Assembly: GCA_959599615.1 (NCBI GenBank)
Contig: CAUGKA010000119.1
Location: 1 to 6,424 of the forward strand
From: an uncultured Collinsella sp.
GTDB taxonomy: Bacteria; Actinomycetota; Coriobacteriia; Coriobacteriales; Coriobacteriaceae
Reading direction: 5' to 3'
Length of the DNA: 6,424 bases
Part shown: positions 1-4,671 of the stretch, in pieces
How positions within the stretch are numbered: position 1 is the first letter of the stretch
Layout: each line of letters starts with the position of its first letter
Notes under the pieces: generated by a model
Seen by the model: the letters and a program-made list of their open reading frames with translations, nothing else
Database searches by the model: none
Told to the model about the DNA's origin: nothing
Made by a program: the position numbers and the translations under genes

Positions 1-314
1 ATGGCGCCGTCCATCTGAGCAGCACCGGAGATCATGTTCTTGACGTAGTCAGCGTGGCCCGGGCAGTCAACGTGAGCGTAGTGACGGGCAGCAGTCTCGT
101 ACTCGACGTGGGAGACGGAGATCGTAATGCCGCGCTCGCGCTCCTCGGGAGCCTTGTCGATGTTCTCGAACGCAGTGAAGTCAGCCTTGCAGCCCTCGGT
201 CTCGGAGAGAACCTTGGTGATGGCAGCGGTCAGCGTGGTCTTGCCGTGGTCGACGTGACCAATGGTGCCGATGTTAACATGCGGCTTAGTGCGCTCAAAC
301 TTCTCTTTGGCCAT
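1..314 (-). CDS. tuf: Elongation factor Tu, N-terminal part (runs off left edge)
   Basis: EF-Tu is the GTPase that delivers aminoacyl-tRNA to the ribosomal A site. The 104 complete codons seen begin MAKEKFERTKPHVNIGTIGH and carry the P-loop GHVDHGKT (residues 19-26), the switch I segment ending ERGIT with Thr64, and the DCPGH G3 motif (83-87). These are essentially invariant EF-Tu signatures. The ATG at 314 is preceded by a GAGGAGGG ribosome binding site (319-326) at good spacing, so the start is secure. Codon choice is strongly biased toward C- and G-ending codons, as expected for a very highly expressed protein. The gene lies downstream of three co-oriented tRNA genes, recalling the E. coli tRNA-tufB operon. 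The rest of the G domain and domains 2 and 3 lie outside the window. Confidence 0.98.
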   Translation of the reverse strand, partial: MAKEKFERTKPHVNIGTIGHVDHGKTTLTAAITKVLSETEGCKADFTAFENIDKAPEERERGITISVSHVEYETAARHYAHVDCPGHADYVKNMISGAAQMDGA

Positions 315-318
315 AAAG

Positions 319-326
319 CCCTCCTC
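319..326 (-). promoter_or_regulatory. Ribosome binding site of tuf
   Basis: The strand read is GAGGAGGG, a near-ideal anti-16S match 4 nt before the ATG. It fixes the tuf start. Confidence 0.8.
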
Positions 327-357
327 TAAACAGGTCGTCCCCGGACGGGACTTTGCC

Positions 358-366
358 TTTATACCA
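358..366 (-). promoter_or_regulatory. Possible internal extended -10 promoter for tuf
   Basis: On the minus strand TGG-TATAAA forms an extended -10 element about 45 nt before the tuf start codon. No good -35 is found at 16-18 nt upstream; the sequence there falls in the loop of the preceding hairpin. It could allow extra tuf transcription beyond read-through from the tRNA genes, but a chance AT-rich match is quite possible. Confidence 0.3.
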
Positions 367-368
367 TA

Positions 369-399
369 GTGGCCTCTCAACATACTATTGAGAAGCCAC
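369..399 (-). other. RNA hairpin between tRNA-Met and tuf
   Basis: A 12-bp stem (GTGGCTTCTCAA with TTGAGAGGCCAC) closes a 7-nt loop. The only imperfection is C/A on the plus strand, which becomes a G-U wobble in the minus-strand transcript, so the structure is fully paired only as leftward RNA. No U-tract follows, so it does not look like a normal intrinsic terminator. It may be a processing site or stabilizer separating the tRNA and tuf parts of one transcript; that role is inferred. Confidence 0.6.
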
Positions 400-410
400 C
401 GTGTTACCTA

Positions 411-487
411 TGGTAGCGGTGACTGGATTCGAACCAGTGACGCCACGGGTATGAACCGTGTGCTCTAACCAACTGAGCTACACCGCC
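411..487 (-). tRNA. tRNA-Met (anticodon CAT), elongator type
   Basis: The full cloverleaf is visible: acceptor GGCGGTG paired with CACCGCT (first pair G-U), D arm GCTC/GAGC, anticodon stem CACGG/CCGTG with loop TTCATAC, and T arm ACTGG-TTCGAAT-CCAGT. The anticodon CAT lies at plus positions 451-453. Discriminator A is followed by an encoded CCA. The D-arm text closely resembles E. coli elongator tRNA-Met, and the initiator hallmark of three G-C pairs at the base of the anticodon stem is absent. A lysidine-modified tRNA-Ile2 also reads CAT, so identity is likely rather than certain. It is the last of three tandem tRNAs before tuf. Confidence 0.93.
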
Positions 488-490
488 GGA

Positions 491-566
491 TGGAGCCTGC
501 AACCAGACTTGAACTGGTGACCTCTTCGTTACCAACGAAGTGCTCTACCGACTGAGCTATACAGGC
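491..566 (-). tRNA. tRNA-Thr (anticodon GGT)
   Basis: Acceptor GCCTGTA pairs with TGCAGGC, the D arm is GCTC/GAGC, the anticodon stem is CTTCG/CGAAG with loop TTGGTAA, and the T arm is ACCAG-TTCAAGT-CTGGT. Anticodon GGT lies at plus 531-533 and reads ACC/ACU codons. Discriminator T and CCA are encoded. Only 3 nt separate its 3' end from tRNA-Met and 10 nt separate it from tRNA-Tyr, so the three must be cut from one precursor. Confidence 0.97.
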
Positions 567-576
567 ACTTGACGGG

Positions 577-658
577 TGGGAGCTATAGGATTCGAACCTA
601 TGTAGGCAGAGCCAACGGGTTTACAGCCCGTCCCCATTAACCACTCGGGCAAACTCCC
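577..658 (-). tRNA. tRNA-Tyr (anticodon GTA), CCA not encoded
   Basis: This is a class II tRNA with a long variable arm. Acceptor GGGAGTT pairs with AGCTCCC, the anticodon loop CTGTAAA carries GTA (plus 622-624), and the T arm is ATAGG-TTCGAAT-CCTAT. The discriminator is A. The next three bases read CCC, not CCA, so the tail must be finished by tRNA nucleotidyltransferase, unlike the three other tRNAs in this window. It is the first gene after the promoter at 721-750. Confidence 0.96.
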
Positions 659-720
659 AATCGTTCAAGTATCCGCAGGTCCTTTGGTCTTTTGGACCGC
701 CGCCCCCGCGAACGAAGAAG

Positions 721-750
721 ATAATACGATGCCACCTTGGGGGCTGTCAA
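721..750 (-). promoter_or_regulatory. Strong promoter of the tRNA-Tyr/Thr/Met-tuf unit
   Basis: The minus strand has a perfect -35 TTGACA (plus 745-750), an 18-nt spacer and a -10 TATTAT (plus 721-726), one base off consensus. Transcription would start near 714, giving a leader of about 55 nt before tRNA-Tyr. The leader includes a small GGTCC/GGACC inverted repeat (678-698). Strength and position fit a housekeeping sigma promoter for stable RNA genes. Confidence 0.85.
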
Positions 751-980
751 CGAAAACCTCTAGATACACGGTGCCGGGCGTATCTATATGCCTTTGACCT
801 GCGGTTTTGTTGAGTTTGGATGTGAAGGACGGTGGTTCTGGATACAGAGGTGACGTTTCCCAAGGTAACACTTTGGTGTAGTGGAGTACACCTTCAGGAT
901 CGAACTTCGATATCGGCTTATTTGCACTTATATATAGGTCGAGATCGGGGCTTCCCAGACAGAAGATTGCTCTTCCCAGG
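751..980. other. Non-coding stretch upstream of the tRNA-tuf promoter
   Basis: I see no convincing gene here. A leftward open frame crosses it (665-1057), but it lacks a ribosome binding site, has a TTG start, runs through the promoter and repeat elements, and ends 6 nt before the tRNA-Tyr gene. The only structure noted is a short degenerate direct repeat with a 21-nt offset, CTTCCCAGACAGAA at 951 and CTTCCCAGGCAAAA at 972, just before the first repeat array. Composition is more AT-rich than the flanking operons. Confidence 0.5.
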
Positions 981-986
981 CAAAAT

Positions 987-1132
987 CGAGCGTGGATTTT
1001 CTTCCGTTTGAAATCGAGCGTGGATAATCCCCCACTTTGCCGTGCCATCGAATCCAAAGTGGCAGATTATCCACGCTCATTCACTAGGCGGAAGATTTTC
1101 CACGCTCGTGTGTCCGATAATCCACGCTCGAT
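987..1132. repeat. Five-copy CCACGCTC-core array with nested inverted pairs
   Basis: A motif of about 14-20 nt, GAGCGTGGATAATC or a variant, occurs at 987-1006 and 1016-1029 in one orientation and at 1065-1078, 1089-1108 and 1116-1132 in the other. Copies 2 and 3 are perfect 14-nt inverted partners. Inside them lies a second perfect pair, CCACTTTG (1032-1039) and CAAAGTGG (1055-1062), around a 15-nt loop. Copies 1 and 4 are a 20-nt inverted pair matching at 17 positions. The set is therefore a concentric palindrome plus one extra copy. The motif resembles DnaA boxes (TTATCCAC) but conservation runs past the box into GCTC. Possible roles are a protein-binding array, a decayed small mobile element, or a REP-like repeat; none can be chosen from sequence alone. 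Confidence 0.8.
1016..1078. repeat. Long two-tier hairpin within the CCACGCTC array
   Basis: The outer stem is 14 perfect bp (1016-1029 with 1065-1078). A 2x2 internal mismatch follows, then an inner 8-bp perfect stem (1032-1039 with 1055-1062) and a 15-nt loop (1040-1054). That gives 22 paired bases per arm, far above chance for this length. No U-tract follows on either strand, so it is unlikely to be a terminator. Confidence 0.75.
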
Positions 1133-1160
1133 GACAATGACCAACCTCGCCCCGGCCTAT

Positions 1161-1376
1161 GTCTCGACCTGTAACAGTAAGAGGGTTATTCCTCCCCTAT
1201 CTGTTACAGATCGAGATGTTTCGCAGAGACCCCCGCTTACGTTTCATTCTGTAACAGTAAGAACGGTTTTCAGCCTCTTCGTGTTACGGATCGAGATATT
1301 ATCGGCCTTCCCTTGGCAATGTTTCGATCTGTAACTATAAGGAGGGTTTTCCGCCCCTTCGTGTTACAGATCGAGA
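1161..1376. repeat. Tandem array of three self-complementary units, exact 80-bp period
   Basis: Conserved 56-bp units start at 1161, 1241 and 1321, separated by 24-bp dissimilar spacers. They align without gaps: units 2 and 3 differ at 9 of 56 positions, units 1 and 3 at 12. Each unit opens with a CTGTAAC-containing arm and closes with GTTACAGATCGAGA or a near copy. In unit 3 the ends form a 14-bp stem with one wobble; in unit 1 a 16-bp stem with one mismatch. A second inner stem (AAGG/CCTT in unit 3, AAGA/TCTT in unit 2) shows a compensatory base-pair change, so the fold seems selected rather than a by-product of copying. It has REP/BIME-like character but is of unknown family. Confidence 0.85.
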
Positions 1377-1420
1377 CAAACCTGAAGCTTGGTTGGCGCC
1401 ACACCCGCTGACTTATAGAC

Positions 1421-1462
1421 ATAAATAGAAACGGGCCCTGTCCCACAAGGGAACAGAGCCCG
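1421..1462 (-). terminator. Intrinsic terminator of tRNA-Thr(TGT)
   Basis: Read leftwards, the arm CGGGCTCTGTTCCC and the arm GGGACAGGGCCCG form a GC-rich stem of about 13 bp with one wobble and one bulged T around a TTGT loop. It is followed by the T-rich stretch TTTCTATTTA. It starts 9 nt after the tRNA CCA end, the classic arrangement for a single-tRNA transcription unit. Confidence 0.9.
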
Positions 1463-1471
1463 AAACTCTCA

Positions 1472-1546
1472 TGGAGCCAGTGACAGGAATCGAACCTGCA
1501 ACCCACTGATTACAAATCAGTTGCGCTACCGTTGCGCCACACTGGC
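1472..1546 (-). tRNA. tRNA-Thr (anticodon TGT)
   Basis: Acceptor GCCAGTG pairs perfectly with CACTGGC, the D arm is GCGC/GCGC, the anticodon stem is ACTGA/TCAGT with loop TTTGTAA, and the T arm is GCAGG-TTCGATT-CCTGT. Anticodon TGT (plus 1512-1514) reads ACA/ACG codons and complements the GGT isoacceptor at 491-566. Discriminator T and CCA are encoded. It has its own promoter and terminator. No duplicated 3' end suggestive of an integrated element's attachment site is seen in the window. Confidence 0.97.
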
Positions 1547-1576
1547 ACACTTGGCGCTTTCGCGCGAAGCCAGTTA

Positions 1577-1605
1577 AGAATAAAGGAATTACGGACGGGG
1601 CGCAA
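1577..1605 (-). promoter_or_regulatory. Probable promoter of tRNA-Thr(TGT)
   Basis: The minus strand carries TTGCGC (-35, plus 1600-1605), a 17-nt spacer and TATTCT (-10, plus 1577-1582). A start near 1570 would leave a leader of about 24 nt before the tRNA, containing the palindrome TTCGCGCGAA. The boxes are weaker than those of the tRNA-Tyr promoter, but spacing and location are right. Confidence 0.6.
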
Positions 1606-1631
1606 CAGGCCCTTCGACCGACCACATCTCA

Positions 1632-1706
1632 AAACCATTCGTCAAAACGAATAGTTTTAATTACAATTGCTATATATAAAACTATTCGTTCTAACGAAGG
1701 GTTTCG
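1632..1706. promoter_or_regulatory. Twin-palindrome operator enclosing the kinase-gene promoter
   Basis: Two palindromes share the pattern TTCGT-N4-ACGAA: ATTCGT-CAAA-ACGAAT at 1637-1652 and ATTCGT-TCTA-ACGAAG at 1684-1699. They are themselves mirror images within a larger dyad: 1632-1659 matches the reverse complement of 1677-1704 at 25 of 28 positions, including 13 perfect bp (ACGAATAGTTTTA), around a 17-nt centre. The promoter -10 lies in the centre and the ribosome binding site overlaps the right palindrome. This is a typical geometry for cooperative autorepression, most likely by the helix-turn-helix domain of the gene it controls. Confidence 0.8.
1668..1676 (+). promoter_or_regulatory. 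Extended -10 promoter of the HTH-HipA kinase gene
   Basis: TG-C-TATATA forms an extended -10 element in the centre of the operator dyad. No good -35 is visible at 16-18 nt, which is tolerated for extended -10 promoters. The expected start near 1683 falls inside the right-hand palindrome and leaves a leader of about 26 nt, so a bound repressor would cover both polymerase contact and start sites. Confidence 0.6.
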
Positions 1707-1708
1707 CG

Positions 1709-3049
1709 ATGCTTACTACCAAGGAAGCAGCCGAACTGCTCGGCATCACTCCGCGCAGGGTGCAGGAGCTCATAAAAAACGGAGCACTTGAGGCCCGCAA
1801 GGCTTCTGGTGTATGGCTCATCGACAAAGACAGCGTCGACACGCGACTCCGCTCCGTGACCAAAACGGGGGGACGTCCCCGCCGCGGCCACGGTAAGAGC
1901 GAGATCGCGTTCACCCTCATGAATCGCACGCACGAGGTCGCTCAGCTGGTCTACAGCACATCGCGAAAAGACTTTACCCACATCGGTGCCGACATCGATT
2001 ACGCCCACGCCCCTATTGGAGTATTTGGCCCTAATAGCCCCATATCGCTAGACTCCTTCCGCATCTGGTGGCGCGGCCGCGGTATCCCGCTCGCACGCAT
2101 TGGGCTAGCCTCCCTGCTTGCAGAAGCCGCAGTCGATGTTCCCGATGAACTCGTCCAGCGAAATCTCGGCCTCTCCTTATCCGACCAGTATTGGATTAGG
2201 CCCCAAGGTTCCGGTCTCACCTGGGAGGATATCAACTTCTTCAATAACGCCTTTGATGACGTCTCGCTAACCATTGCACCCTTCGCCCCAGAGGGTAAAG
2301 CAGCCGCCGCAAAACCCGATAACACCTCGGACGGCAATCTTCAAAAGTACTGGACATGCGAGGGCGGGCGTCGAATTCTGCATAAGGCAGGAGCGCACCT
2401 GAACCAGGAACCTTATAACGAGCTGGTGGCGACCGCGCTCCACCGTCGCATCCTAAACGCCTGCGATTATGTACCTTACTCGCTCGAGGGCACGGGCACT
2501 TCCGCCCTGAGCATATGCGATGTCTTCTTAACTGATGAAGAAGAGTATGTCCCCGCGTTCTATGTAAACCAGCACGCAAACGCAGATGAACGACTAACCG
2601 ACTACGAGCGATACGTAGCAAACTGCGAGGAGCTCGGGGTGACAGGCGTCAAGGATGCCCTTGACCGCATGATCGTGTGCGACGACATCATCGCCAACTA
2701 CGATCGTCATTGGCGCAACTTCGGCCTCGTGCGAAACGTCAACTCACTGGTCTGCAGACCAGCCCCCATCTTCGATTCGGGCTCATCGCTCTGGTGCAAC
2801 ATTTCTCTTGAGGAGCTTAGGGCGGGAGAGCACAGTTTTACCAGCGCGCAGTTTCATTCAAGCCCCGCCAAACAAATGTTGCTCGTCGAGGACATGGGCT
2901 GGTTTGACGGCGACAAACTCGAAGGCTTCGTTGACGAGGCGATCGAGATTCTGTCTAAAAACGATGCCCTAGCAGCGAGACTGCCTTATCTAAAAGAGGC
3001 GCTAACGTGGCGCCTCGAAAGAATGATCAACATCGCTGAATGGAGTTAG
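1709..3049 (+). CDS. HTH-fused HipA-like serine/threonine kinase
   Basis: This 446-residue protein joins two parts. Residues 1-45 form an excisionase/MerR-like helix-turn-helix (MLTTKEAAELLGITPRRVQE, then a wing ending GVWLIDKDSV). Residues about 65-440 form a HipA-like kinase: family segments GLSLSDQYWIRP (154-165) and DNTSDGNLQKYW (204-215, loop equivalent to the HipA Ser150 region), probable nucleotide lysine K226 (RRILHKAG), helix-C-like E234, catalytic loop NYDRHWRNFG with D332 and N337, and metal-binding D356 in PIFDSGS. The D-to-N spacing of 5 and the D-to-D spacing of 24 resemble HipA (D309, N314, D332). The start at 1709 follows GAAGGG by 7 nt; the upstream TTG at 1667 lies inside the promoter. 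HipA proteins usually pair with a separate HipB antitoxin; none is adjacent. Toxicity and substrate are unknown, and a kinase-linked transcription regulator is equally plausible. Confidence 0.85.
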   Translation: MLTTKEAAELLGITPRRVQELIKNGALEARKASGVWLIDKDSVDTRLRSVTKTGGRPRRGHGKSEIAFTLMNRTHEVAQLVYSTSRKDFTHIGADIDYAHAPIGVFGPNSPISLDSFRIWWRGRGIPLARIGLASLLAEAAVDVPDELVQRNLGLSLSDQYWIRPQGSGLTWEDINFFNNAFDDVSLTIAPFAPEGKAAAAKPDNTSDGNLQKYWTCEGGRRILHKAGAHLNQEPYNELVATALHRRILNACDYVPYSLEGTGTSALSICDVFLTDEEEYVPAFYVNQHANADERLTDYERYVANCEELGVTGVKDALDRMIVCDDIIANYDRHWRNFGLVRNVNSLVCRPAPIFDSGSSLWCNISLEELRAGEHSFTSAQFHSSPAKQMLLVEDMGWFDGDKLEGFVDEAIEILSKNDALAARLPYLKEALTWRLERMINIAEWS

Positions 3050-3075
3050 CGAGGCAGCATTGCCCGTCAGCTCCC

Positions 3076-3753
3076 CTATCTCCCACGCAACGCCTTGAGC
3101 TTGGCCAGGGCCTCGGGGCTCAGGCGGCTGCCCAGGGTCATCTTGATCTGGGGTGCTTCCTCGGCCTCATGCACGTCGTTGTCGATCTGTTTGATCTCGT
3201 CCACCAGCATGCGGCTCGAGATGCGCGTGACGCCCTTGCCCATGACGACAGCCTGGATCGTGCCGTCGCTCGATACCACGGAGCACGCGCGGCCTTCCTC
3301 GCGCGCCTCGATGCAGAGCTTCTGCACCACGGTGTCGGCCGATACGCCCGTCGGCGAAAACTCGATGCGCACGCCGCGGGCCGGCAGGTTGGGACGTTCA
3401 CTGGAGATATTGCCCGCGCCGTCAAACACGATCACGGCCTCGTAACGGCCCTGGGCAAAGGCAGCAACGTCGTTGATGAGGGCGGTGCGCGCCATATCGT
3501 GGACGTCGCTGGAATACGGATCGTCGGAATGGTCGTACACGAGCTTTTCGTAGCGCGGCGTGCAGTGAATCACGTTGTAACCGTCGACCACCAGCAGCTC
3601 GGGCTTGTTGGAGTGCACCGTCGAGACTGGGTCGGCGATAGCCTGCGCAAACGCATTGCCGCCCACGCCGTAGGTCGCGGCCGAAACAATCGGCTTGGCC
3701 GAGCCCTCGCCAAAGCGCTTGGCCTTGGACTTGGCACGGTTCTTCTTGGACAT
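3076..3753 (-). CDS. rae1: YacP/Rae1-type NYN-domain ribonuclease
   Basis: A 225-residue protein of the PIN-like NYN (YacP) family; B. subtilis Rae1 is a ribosome-associated endonuclease that cuts certain mRNAs at the A site. Visible family marks are the first-strand VVDGYNVI (55-62, acidic D57 and N60), VIVFDG (107-112, D111), SADTVVQKL (138-146, D140) and VVSSDGTIQ (159-167, D163), which together supply the acidic metal-binding cluster. It is longer than B. subtilis Rae1 (about 170 aa) because of a basic, probably disordered N-terminus of about 50 residues (MSKKNRAKSKAKR) and a C-terminal tail. The ATG lies 3 nt after the rlmB stop, and its ribosome binding site GGGGGAGGAG sits inside the rlmB end, implying translational coupling. 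It is the last operon gene seen and converges on the kinase gene. Function in this organism is inferred from homology and gene order. Confidence 0.87.
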   Translation of the reverse strand: MSKKNRAKSKAKRFGEGSAKPIVSAATYGVGGNAFAQAIADPVSTVHSNKPELLVVDGYNVIHCTPRYEKLVYDHSDDPYSSDVHDMARTALINDVAAFAQGRYEAVIVFDGAGNISSERPNLPARGVRIEFSPTGVSADTVVQKLCIEAREEGRACSVVSSDGTIQAVVMGKGVTRISSRMLVDEIKQIDNDVHEAEEAPQIKMTLGSRLSPEALAKLKALRGR

Positions 3754-3756
3754 GCG

Positions 3757-4671
3757 CTACTCCTCCCCCATGAGCTCGCCGGCGTTGCGGCGCAGCCACT
3801 CAAAGCACAACGCCGTGGTCGCCTGGGCAACATTGAGGCTCTCGGTCATGCCGCGTTGGGGAAGCTTGGTCAAAAAGTCGCATTTCTCGAGTACCAGGCG
3901 CGAGATGCCGTCGCCCTCGGAGCCCATGACGAGCGCCACGCGACCTTCGAAGGGAGCATCCCAGCAACTGCCCTCGGCGTGCTCGGAAGCACCGCCCACC
4001 CAAAAACCAGCGGCCTTGAGGTCATCGAGTGCACGGGCAATATTGGGAACCTGCGCGATAGGCAGATGCATGACAGCACCGGCCGAGGTCTTGTAGCTGC
4101 CCACGGTCACGCCGGCGGCACGCTTGTTGGCGATGACGACGCCGGCCGCGCCCACGACCTCGGCGGAGCGCACAATGGCGCCAAAGTTGCCGTCGTCGGT
4201 CACATGGTCGAGCACGACGACAAGCGCCGGACCGTCGCCTGCGCGGTCGAGAATATCGGCGACATCAGCATAGGGGAAGTTGCCAACCTCGAGTGCGATG
4301 CCCTGATGAGCGCCATGGCTCGACAGTGCGTCGAGCTGCGCGCGCGGCACATACTTAATGCGGACGCCCGCGGCGTTGAGGTCGTCGACCAGGCGCGACA
4401 AGGCGGCATCGCGCTCTCCACCCTCGACAATGAGCGCGCACTTGATGGGAAAACCAGTGCGTAGCGCCTCGGCGGCAGCACGGCGGCCTTCGATAAACTC
4501 GCCCTTGGGAGCCTGGACAGCATCGCGGTTGCGATCGCGCTGCGGACGTGCGGCCTGGGTACGATCGCGCTGGCCCTTGGGAGCGGCAGCGCGATCGTTG
4601 CGGCGAATCGGACGCGAGCCAGAAGCGGCCTGCTTGCCGCCACGAGGTGCACGCTTGCGATTGTCGGCCAT
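3757..4671 (-). CDS. rlmB: RlmB/TrmH-family (SPOUT) rRNA 2'-O-methyltransferase
   Basis: This SPOUT-fold enzyme is predicted to transfer a methyl group from S-adenosylmethionine to a ribose 2'-OH, most likely on 23S rRNA guanosine 2251. It has 304 residues: a basic low-complexity N-terminus rich in R, K, Q and A (1-56); an RNA-binding SpoU substrate domain (about 57-130, starting FIEGRRAAAEAL); and the catalytic domain with motif 1 LDHVTDDGNFGAIVRSA (N162, R168), motif 2 LVMGSEGDGI (247-256) and motif 3 LPQRGMTESLNVAQA (270-284), which form the knot that binds S-adenosylmethionine. The ATG at 4671 follows AAGGAGG (4679-4685) by 7 nt. Position between cysS and the rae1-type gene matches the conserved Gram-positive order. 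A related TrmH tRNA methyltransferase is the alternative, but the extra N-terminal domain favours RlmB. Confidence 0.88.
   Translation of the reverse strand: MADNRKRAPRGGKQAASGSRPIRRNDRAAAPKGQRDRTQAARPQRDRNRDAVQAPKGEFIEGRRAAAEALRTGFPIKCALIVEGGERDAALSRLVDDLNAAGVRIKYVPRAQLDALSSHGAHQGIALEVGNFPYADVADILDRAGDGPALVVVLDHVTDDGNFGAIVRSAEVVGAAGVVIANKRAAGVTVGSYKTSAGAVMHLPIAQVPNIARALDDLKAAGFWVGGASEHAEGSCWDAPFEGRVALVMGSEGDGISRLVLEKCDFLTKLPQRGMTESLNVAQATTALCFEWLRRNAGELMGEE

Noticed and set aside
665..1057. Leftward open frame of 130 codons upstream of tRNA-Tyr
   Set aside because: It has a TTG start without a ribosome binding site, runs through the strong tRNA promoter and two repeat copies, and stops 6 nt before the tRNA gene. 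Its composition looks non-coding.
987..1132. Chromosomal replication origin with DnaA boxes
   Set aside because: The copies deviate from the DnaA box at the last position, conservation extends beyond it, and there is no dnaA, dnaN or AT-rich unwinding region nearby.
1008..1334. Rightward open frame of 108 codons over the repeat arrays
   Set aside because: It is built from the inverted and tandem repeats, with no ribosome binding site and no recognisable domain.
1161..1376. CRISPR array
   Set aside because: Regular spacing and variable 24-bp spacers are suggestive, but the 56-bp repeats are too long and diverge by 16-21 percent, there are only three, and no cas gene is present.
1472..1708. 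tRNA-Thr(TGT) as an integration site for a mobile element carrying the kinase gene
   Set aside because: No duplicated tRNA 3' segment, integrase or other mobile gene is seen in the window.
1667..1708. Upstream TTG start adding 14 residues to the kinase protein
   Set aside because: It lies within the -10 region and operator, has no ribosome binding site, and would precede the helix-turn-helix with unrelated residues. ATG at 1709 has GAAGGG at 7 nt.
3040..4464. Long rightward open frame of 474 codons
   Set aside because: It is antisense to the rae1-type gene and rlmB, both of which have clear motifs and ribosome binding sites. High GC makes long antisense frames common.
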